A stretch of 64,000 nt of DNA, from contig NC_072472.1 in the NCBI RefSeq assembly GCF_027596085.1, positions 21,533,552 to 21,597,551 on the forward strand, written 5' to 3'. Numbering within the stretch: position 1 is the first letter of the stretch; each line of letters opens with the position of its first letter. The notes under the pieces are model-generated. The model was not told the origin of the DNA. It saw only the letters and a list, made by a program, of their open reading frames with translations, and searched no databases. Origin of the DNA: Anoplopoma fimbria. Lineage: Eukaryota; Chordata; Actinopteri; Perciformes; Anoplopomatidae. Both the position numbers and the translations under genes were made by a program. Below, piece by piece: positions 8,462-64,000 of the stretch.

Positions 8462-10155
8462 CCGCACTTTGTATCGACTGAAGAAACAGGCGAAGGCAAC
8501 ATGAGAGCTGATTCTGTCTGTTTGAACTCATGGATGTGTGCAGCAGTCTGGCAAATTTTTGCAGCCTGTTGAGCTGACTTTTTATCAGACCCTCGTTAAG
8601 TCTTAAAAGAGCGATGACGCATAATAAAGCAGATATACTGCGCAGAGATGTGGGAACGCTAAGTTAAATATTACAGAGCTGCGTCATCCAAGAAGTATGT
8701 ACTTATTATTTAAGGCCAATGTGCACTACAAAGGTTTCTGCTGCTGGTTTAGTGTAGATAGATATTGCCTCACCAGGGAGCGTGGGGTTGGCTAGGTCTA
8801 CCTCAGTAGGATGTAGCGAACAAGGCAGCGAGGGGACCGCAGCGTGGAGTTATTCTAAAATCTGCCTTTACTTTGACTGTTGGCGGTCCGGACCTGACCT
8901 CAGAGAAGCATCCAAGAGTAGCGTGCTGGTTTATGCCTTATTTTATTTTTTGCACGTGTGACCGGGCTGCAGCTGGAGATGCTTCCATGACCATCAGGGA
9001 GAATAGGTGGAGAACTGGTGACGGTTGATGGGGGATACCCAGTCGGGCGTGGTTTCCTCTCCATTTCATTTCAGCACGCTAAACCACACACGCCCCTTCA
9101 TTCCGACCTGTAACGACGGCTCTGAGCGGCAAGTAGACAAAACGCTACGTGTTGACGGCGTTGTAATAAGTGCAAACTAATGGAAACGTTTCTCACGCTG
9201 CTAACCGTAAAAAAAAAGGTCCTGTGGCGTCTTTGCAACACCTAAATAGAGGTGTTCTCATACCTGAACTTGCATATTGACCAATACCGAGTATAGATCC
9301 GATACCAGTGCTTTACAAACAAAAAGATACACATATTATATTTTAAGGATGTGATATGATGCAATCATTTTTGTATGGCCTGGCTCAGATTAAACTATTT
9401 GTAAAACTTGAACAAATACATACAGAGAATGAATGCCACAGAACTTTCTTTTTATTATCTAGTGTGACAGTTGGTCAAAACTGAAAAAGGGTTTGAACAC
9501 CGTCTCCACGTGAAGTGAGAGAGAAGAGAGGACCGAGCTGAAATGAAACAGGACTCCTGATGTTCTGTTACTCCGTCTCAGAACCGAGAAGTCTCCGCCC
9601 CTCTGTGATGCGTACTGGTGGTCAGATCTTTGGAGCATCTCCAGCTGCAGAGGTGGGGGTTGTGGATTATCAGTAGACCAACACCTCCCACACACAACAC
9701 ACATACCTGTGCTCATGGGTGTAAACCAGGCCTGCGAGCACTGAGCTACGACTGCTAGTCAGGTTAAGACAATAAGCTGCAGGGGTTAACTCATCCTCCA
9801 CCTGTAACTCTACTTTATGAATATGATTCCTGAGGTTATGTGCAATGTGCCAGGAGAGGACTAGTGTGGAGAAGAATCAAAAAGGGAGAAGTCCATATTG
9901 AATCTATGTATATGAAATCTACCTTAAGTATCTATAATATATATATATATATATTTAAAAATATTGATGTTCTTGAGCATTCCGGCTTTTGCTAACTTGC
10001 AATTATCATTTGTTTGGGTATACAGTATATGAAGATGAATATGATATTTTATATTTTATTGGTTGACACCATGTCTTGTATGTGATTGTTTTGAAGTCAC
10101 CGTCTTGTATGTTTACATGTTTTAAAACACAATAAACGGGGCACTCACTGTCATT
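8462..10155 (+). other. Probable msantd2 3' UTR
   Basis: About 1.7 kb follows the stop codon before a strong polyadenylation signal. An earlier AATAAA at about 8623 could give a short alternative 3' end. A (TA)n run lies at 9935-9954. A phrase aataccgagtatagatccga (about 9282) resembles a fragment of a common fish repeat. No other gene is apparent. Confidence 0.55.
10131..10136 (+). terminator. Probable msantd2 polyadenylation signal
   Basis: AATAAA is followed within about 60 bp by a GT-rich stretch (ggtttgtgtttgtttgg, about 10178-10194), the usual arrangement for 3'-end cleavage. The cleavage site itself is not determined. Confidence 0.55.
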
Positions 10156-11590
10156 TGCCACACGGTGAAAACAGGCTGGTTTGTGTTTGTTTGGAAAACT
10201 CTATTCACTTAGAAAATAGATACATAATGCTGTCCTCAATTATGCAATATTCTATGTTCAAATGAAAATCTGTAGTGTTTCACTACCAACCTCCAGGTTC
10301 ACCAAGTTGACAGACTGTGAAGAAGTGTGGAAAAAATAGTATTCTGTTTCACAAAAACACAGCATTAATGCTCCAGTAACGTCTCTAGAATCAGCTCTTG
10401 TGTTTTGTGGGTTCCTTTCATTTCTATAATAAGCTGACAAATGTCTGTGGGCGTATAAGGGCTATTGGTTAAAAAAAATACGGAGCCGGGTAATATTATG
10501 AGAAAAAACTCTGAATTACCCAAACTAAAAATGTAAATTGGGATGTTCTCCAATATTAAAGTGGCAAATTTAAGCCAGAAATCCTCCAATTTGCAAGATT
10601 ACATATTCATGAAAAGGTTGAAAGGTTGATGATCTCAACGCAGATGTTTCGTAAAGATGAAAACAAGCAACCTTCTTGTTTTGAATTATAATGTGTTGCA
10701 TTATGGGAGAACTTTTTTCTTTTAAATGCTGCTGTGCATGTTGCCTATATTGGTAGAATAGAATCACAGATCTGTTGGAGATTTACTCTTTTACGTGTTG
10801 TCATTATTAAACACAATGTAAAACCAAATAAAAAATGCCACCTCGTATCAAAAAGTTTGCTGAGCTGCGATTCAGACCATGAATCACTGTGTGATTTAAA
10901 TTGTCAGTAGATGTAGCTGCAGTAGCTGATGAGAGTTGAGAGCTGGGAGATGTAATTCACCCATGTGACCAGGAGATGGACACAGAGAGCTGATGCTGAA
11001 AATCCCCACACGCTCCAGTTTGACTGACTTTAATTCCTAGCCACTGTGGAATAAACTGTTCCCCTTTGAAAGGCATTAAAACCTGATTGAAGAAGAAAAG
11101 AAAAAGGGTGACGGATGCATAGAGCTGACTAATAATTCACAGGTTCCTCTGGGGGTGGGGGGTCAAAACTAAAACGACACAACGGGTGGATGTGATGTAT
11201 GTGCAGAGAGACAACGATGCCTCTGACCTTTTACAAACCTCGCATTTGGAACAATTCTTTTTGTTATGAACAAAGTGTCTGACTCAGTCTGCTATAGTTA
11301 ATAATTAATGTTACATTTCGCCATTTGCTGTTTTATTTACACTGTAGGTTCAACATACTTCTGACTCAATGGGAAAAATTCAACACATTATGTAAATAAA
11401 TATTACATTCAAGCTTGATGTTGATTATTGGATAGCTTTAGATAGTGTAATAACCCTAACAGGATTTTCCCCTCAATCTACATTAGTGTTTTCTCCTCAA
11501 AGCGTCATGAATTAAACTCTTACTATTTCTGAGCTCCAGAGAGTAATATAGACTGAAGAGGTGAACTCCGCTGAAATATGGAAACATGAC
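10156..11590. other. Intergenic DNA, no gene seen
   Basis: AT-rich sequence without recognised exons or transposon ends. A further AATAAA occurs near 10827 and could be a more distal msantd2 polyadenylation signal. Confidence 0.45.
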
Positions 11591-11593
11591 CTG

Positions 11594-11935
11594 AAGCCAA
11601 ATCCAATAAAAGCTGAACTGATCAAAGTGTCCTCTACTGAGGCCTCTGTGTCTCTGTCCAGAAGAAGAAGGACAGGTCTTTGATCAGTGAGCAGGTCTCT
11701 GTTCTTAACACCTTATACTCTTATACTCCCACAGTCTTCTCCTACTGTTTCTTTAATCTACTTTATTCTCATTTTTCACCAAAACTATTTCCAAAATTGT
11801 TCTTGTTTGTGTTCAGAGGAGCCAAAAGTCCCCAAAAATCTTACAGTGATGGAGGTGACTGGTAAGCCACCAACTGTATCTGTAGGCTGGTCCATCCGCA
11901 CGTTAGAAGAGCCTGAGTGGAATTACCAAACATCA
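11594..11935 (+). pseudogene. Possible degenerate fibronectin type III exon fragments
   Basis: Two blocks read like starts of FN3 domains. At 11594-11660 the frame gives a stretch ending ELIKVSSTEASVSLS, but the Trp expected next is absent and a stop follows soon after. At 11817-11935, after a pyrimidine-rich tract and TTCAG acceptor, the frame gives EEPKVPKNLTVMEVTG, then TVSVGW: the P..P.NLTV.EVT...VSVxW pattern of FN3 A to C strands. The putative exon starts in phase 1, usual for FN3 exons, and GTAAGC at 11862 could be a donor. Both are isolated and short, with stops downstream. They may be remnants of an FN3 receptor gene or an exon captured in a repeat; chance is possible. Confidence 0.35.
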
Positions 11936-12237
11936 AACTGGTATACTGTAATTCCACAGCACATCAGCACTCCGCCTCTCTCCAGCCTGTGGGGAGTGGC
12001 AGTCTTCATTCTCATGAACAGCGATAGCTAACACTGTTACCTGCATGTTGGTGGTTTTCTTGTGTTGTTTACTTGAGGCCTTGGTAATATGTTCTCCCTG
12101 GATATTAATGATGTAGTGTTCCTCATAGGATTTACTATGGATACAACATGTGAAGATCCAAAAGTGCACCATGATAACTTGACTGTATGGGCTGAGGAGC
12201 CTTTTAGAAAATACCTTTAATGTTGAATGTTAAATAT

Positions 12238-12512
12238 TCAGAGCTGCAACGATTAGTTGACTAATCGATTCGTTGATTGACAGAAAAATAATGTCAATCA
12301 TGCAAAATGGCAGAAAATGCAATTTTTTGCCTCTCACCCATGGAGATATTCTGCTTTCCTGTTTTATATCATATTAAACAAAAAGTATTTGGTTTTGGGA
12401 CCAAACTAGACATGTAAGACATCACCTTGGACTTTAAGAAACTGATGGATATTTTTCACTTTCAAAATCAGATTCATCTGGTGAAAATAATCGTTAGATG
12501 CTTCTCAAGGTT
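12238..12512 (+). mobile_element. hAT-like non-autonomous relic
   Basis: The left end reads agagctgcaacgattagttg followed by actaatcgatt, and the right part reads gaaaataatcgttag, a pattern I recognise from very abundant teleost hAT-type repeats. The right terminal repeat has decayed. Related relics are at 16958-17013 and 34445-34665. Confidence 0.55.
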
Positions 12513-13000
12513 TATAATGAATGTTTATGGTCACTGCCTGTGTTTGTATAAAGATATGTATAAAGATATGTATATATAAAAATGGATCTATTGCAATGTG
12601 ACTATACGTGAGTGCTGCATATACATATAAAAACAGACCAGCTGTGTATATATACACATATAGTATATACACTTAATTTAACATTATGATCACATGTGAA
12701 AGACACATGTTGGTGTCTGTGTTGCACATTGGCATTATAATATGTTCTTAATTTAATTTGAATGTATTTTATATGATGATGACAGTGATGGCAACAGTAA
12801 TTATTCTTTTTTTTTTTCTTATTTATAATAAGTACTAATTCTGTTCTTTTATTGGGGGTTGGGCATGGGTTTGATAGGAGGATATGGACTTTGGTATAGT
12901 TGCAGATATCAAGATGATGGTGAAATACATTTTGTGTATTTGTGCACTTTTTTTCTGTAAAACCTATGCGATAGGAAAGACAAAAGTATCTTTAAAGGTG
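12513..13000. other. Intergenic DNA, no gene seen
   Basis: AT-rich, with short (GTATA)-type runs near 12545-12660 and a T-run at 12807-12818. No coding or RNA feature was recognised. Confidence 0.45.
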
Positions 13001-13008
13001 CTGTATAC

Positions 13009-13068
13009 TTCCTGTAAGTCGCTTGGATAAAAGCGTCTGCTAAATGACTGTAATGTAATGTAATGTAA
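13009..13068 (+). mobile_element. 60-bp 5'-truncated L2-clade LINE/SINE insertion
   Basis: The insert is bracketed by TGTATAC (13002-13008) and TGTATAC (13069-13075). It contains only the 3' end of an element: CGCTT-GGATA-AAAGCG stem-loop, GTCTGCTAAATGACTG, then three (TGTAA)-type units. This is the hallmark tail recognised by L2-clade reverse transcriptases (eel UnaL2/UnaSINE is the established example). Confidence 0.75.
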
Positions 13069-13075
13069 TGTATAC

Positions 13076-14500
13076 CAGATTGAGAGGATTTCTATGCTTC
13101 TCAACGGCTCTCGGATCAGAGTCGGCAGCTAGAGGCTAATAGTGCAAACCACGGTAACGGTGCTGACAGAGCTAACAGAGTTTACCTGAGGGGGAACTGA
13201 AGGGTAGGTCCTACGTTTCCACGACGACGCCTTCAGTCGGGGCAGCATTATCGGCTATAACTGCCCTATGAGAGCGGTGCTGAGCGGTGGCCTTGAGCAT
13301 GCCGGCCTGGTTATTTAAACGAAGCTCGGATAACAACACACACAGAGTGACAGTTAGTTCATCTCTGCTCAGGTATTACTCCGCTATATCTTGACATATT
13401 ACAGCTGTTTGATGCTATATTGATGCCCTGAGTATCATATAAAATAATTTTACCAAGCAATATGTTTAGCCTCCAGGTGTCAGGTTTGCTCATCATAGGA
13501 CCAGACTCGTCTGTTTGGATTAGCAGTGTGGTCCTGAATCCAGTATTAGCCTCTGTGGCCAGCTTAAATAATTTTTTTGCAGGACAATAAAAAAACAGCC
13601 TGTTTTGACAGCTTGCCCCCTGAATGCTGCGGATTCCAGCTGGAGGCCCAGATGCAATTTAAAGCAACACAACAAAAATCTCCTCCCCATGAGACTTGGA
13701 CCCTGCTTCTTTGGATTTAATCACAGGAATAACCCCTGTTCACCTCTCATAATTGAGCAGTCGTCCTGCGTTAGCCTCACCCTTGTTGCTGAGGCAACAG
13801 GGCAACCTTAGAAAATGAAATAAAGGGGTCTGACCACCGCGGGGAGCACAGGTCAGTCCATATTTTTACATCGTAGGGGTGAGCTCACCTTGGGAATTCA
13901 CGTCAAGCTGAGTCCAGTCTGATTCTCTGCTTTCATACCCACACCTCTTCACACATGATAGAGCAGGAGCTGAAGATCTTCAAGGGGAGGCTGGGGAAAA
14001 GGATGGAGCTTTAGTTGTGTGGGTTTGGAAAATAGGCTTATTGTTGAAAAAAAAAACTTGAGCCAGGGTTTTTTGAAATTGGTAAAATAGCACAAGCGTA
14101 CGGCTGCCTAGAATTTGATGAAAGACCCTTTTAAAGACAAATCCAGGTCTGTGGTGAGACATTTGAGCTATAATGTTGAAATTGAGGAAATTATTTAATA
14201 ATCAGTAAATGTATTTCTGTATTTTAAGAAACATTAAGCCTGAGACCATGTTTTTCGCAATTAATTGTCTCTCCTGCTGTGCACATAGACATTTTGATAA
14301 TTCGTTTTAACTCCCACCGCCACTGTTTTATGATATTTGTTTTTATTTTTATTTATATTAATGTTTTGAATGAACACTACCCATTTTCAACATCGTTATC
14401 ATATTTCTCATTATTACAGATTGGATCAAGTGTTTTGCTACATTTCTGTCAATTCAGAATTATATTCAAAATTGCACTTGAAAAGTAGCCTTTGCACCTG
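13076..14500. other. Intergenic DNA upstream of esam
   Basis: Positions 13076-13340 resemble a moderately repeated fish sequence (phrases gtgcaaaccacggtaacggt and ggggcagcattatcggc) that is interrupted by the insertion at 13009-13068. The rest is AT-rich with no recognised exon, RNA gene or transposon end. Confidence 0.4.
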
Positions 14501-14509
14501 CACATAACG

Positions 14510-15031
14510 AACTATAAGAGGACAGGTGTTCCCGTCGAGCTGGACAACAAAGGCGGCGAAACAACGGATAACAGTCAGCTCGTCTTTCAAAGTAAGAGCG
14601 GACTGTCAGGCAAAGCATTCAATTAAACAGAGTACGTAAATAGCGGGGTTTATTTTGAAGCTCCGAACCGGAAGTTGCCTTTGAATTATGGCAAACTTGA
14701 TGCCAGGCAAGGTGGTACAGTACGGCTCCTCTCTCTCTTAGTCTCTTAGTCTCTCTGTCTCTCTGAATGACAAAAGACTACAACTTGCGGACTCGCTGCC
14801 GTCTCGATACGGAAGGATACCTTGGGTGTCGGAGGCAGTGACACAATTGACACTTTTTTCCGCCACCTCACTGCAAAGTCAGCGAAGAAAGGGGGTTCCT
14901 GAGGCGGCCGCGGGACGAGACGGCTCCCCGACATCCCCTCACCCCCGGAGGAGCGACACTGAGCTCACATACCGAGCCGGGCCGAAGGACGTCAAAGCGC
15001 CGATAGAGCGGAGACAGTGACCGCGTCTACC
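14510..15031 (+). promoter_or_regulatory. Probable esam promoter and 5' UTR
   Basis: GC content and CpG rise towards the start codon. A consensus ETS site ACCGGAAGT lies at 14667-14675, about 360 bp upstream of the ATG. A pyrimidine tract with CTTAGTCT/CTCTCTGT repeats (14733-14766) follows. No TATA box is seen. ETS factors such as ERG and FLI1 are known drivers of endothelial genes, and ESAM is endothelial, so the site is a credible control element; its use here is inferred. Confidence 0.5.
14667..14675 (+). promoter_or_regulatory. Consensus ETS-factor binding site
   Basis: ACCGGAAGT matches the high-affinity ETS consensus exactly. Its position in the GC-rising region ahead of esam exon 1 fits a promoter element. 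Function is inferred. Confidence 0.5.

Positions 15032-64000
<48,969 letters not shown>

Noticed and set aside
9459..9716. 85-codon minus-strand open frame in the msantd2 3' UTR
   Set aside because: No recognisable domain or splice context; its location in a 3' UTR and its composition suggest chance.
15017..15031. In-frame GTG upstream of esam ATG
   Set aside because: Vertebrate initiation at GTG is unlikely when ACCATGG follows 15 bp later.

Overview
The window is vertebrate genomic DNA from a teleost fish, probably a percomorph. The evidence is GT-AG split genes, AT-rich introns, long (CA)n/(GT)n microsatellites and interspersed repeats of fish type, including L2-clade tails with a GGATA stem-loop and (TGTAA)n. 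Two protein-coding genes are supported, both on the + strand. The first is complete: msantd2, a Myb/SANT-like DNA-binding protein, with four coding exons between 1562 and 8461 that join without a frameshift to 555 codons plus stop. The second is the 5' part of esam (endothelial cell-selective adhesion molecule). Its signal-peptide exon is at 15032-15098 and its first Ig V-domain exon starts at 63844 and runs off the right edge. The order msantd2 then esam on the same strand matches the human MSANTD2-ESAM neighbourhood on 11q24.2 as I recall it.

Layout. 1-1330: a retroposon 3' end and AT-rich repeats. 1330-1561: GC-box-bearing promoter and 5' UTR of msantd2. 1562-8461: msantd2, with intron 1 (1994-5737) holding a composite repeat, a MITE and a perfect 18-bp-stem hairpin, and intron 3 holding a second MITE. 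8462 to about 10155: 3' UTR ending near an AATAAA at 10131. 10155-14600: intergenic, with fragments that read like degenerate fibronectin type III exons (11594-11935) and a 60-bp L2-like insertion with target-site duplication. 14600-15098: esam promoter with a consensus ETS site, then exon 1. 15099-63843: a 48.7-kb first intron without recognisable exons. It is filled with microsatellites (about 0.8 kb of CA/GT), pieces of one recurrent unnamed repeat family, other teleost repeats, a probable solo LTR, palindromes and a short G-quadruplex motif.

No operon, CRISPR array, RNA gene or new multi-gene system was found. The observations most worth checking are the nearly identical 0.7-kb direct repeat (2335-3060 and 17014-17724), which brackets msantd2 exons 2-4 and the esam promoter and exon 1; the FN3-like fragments between the genes; two exact 18-bp-arm palindromes; the tiny L2-like insertion; and the repeat-driven expansion of esam intron 1. 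All calls are from reading the sequence and recalled family knowledge; no alignment or database search was run.
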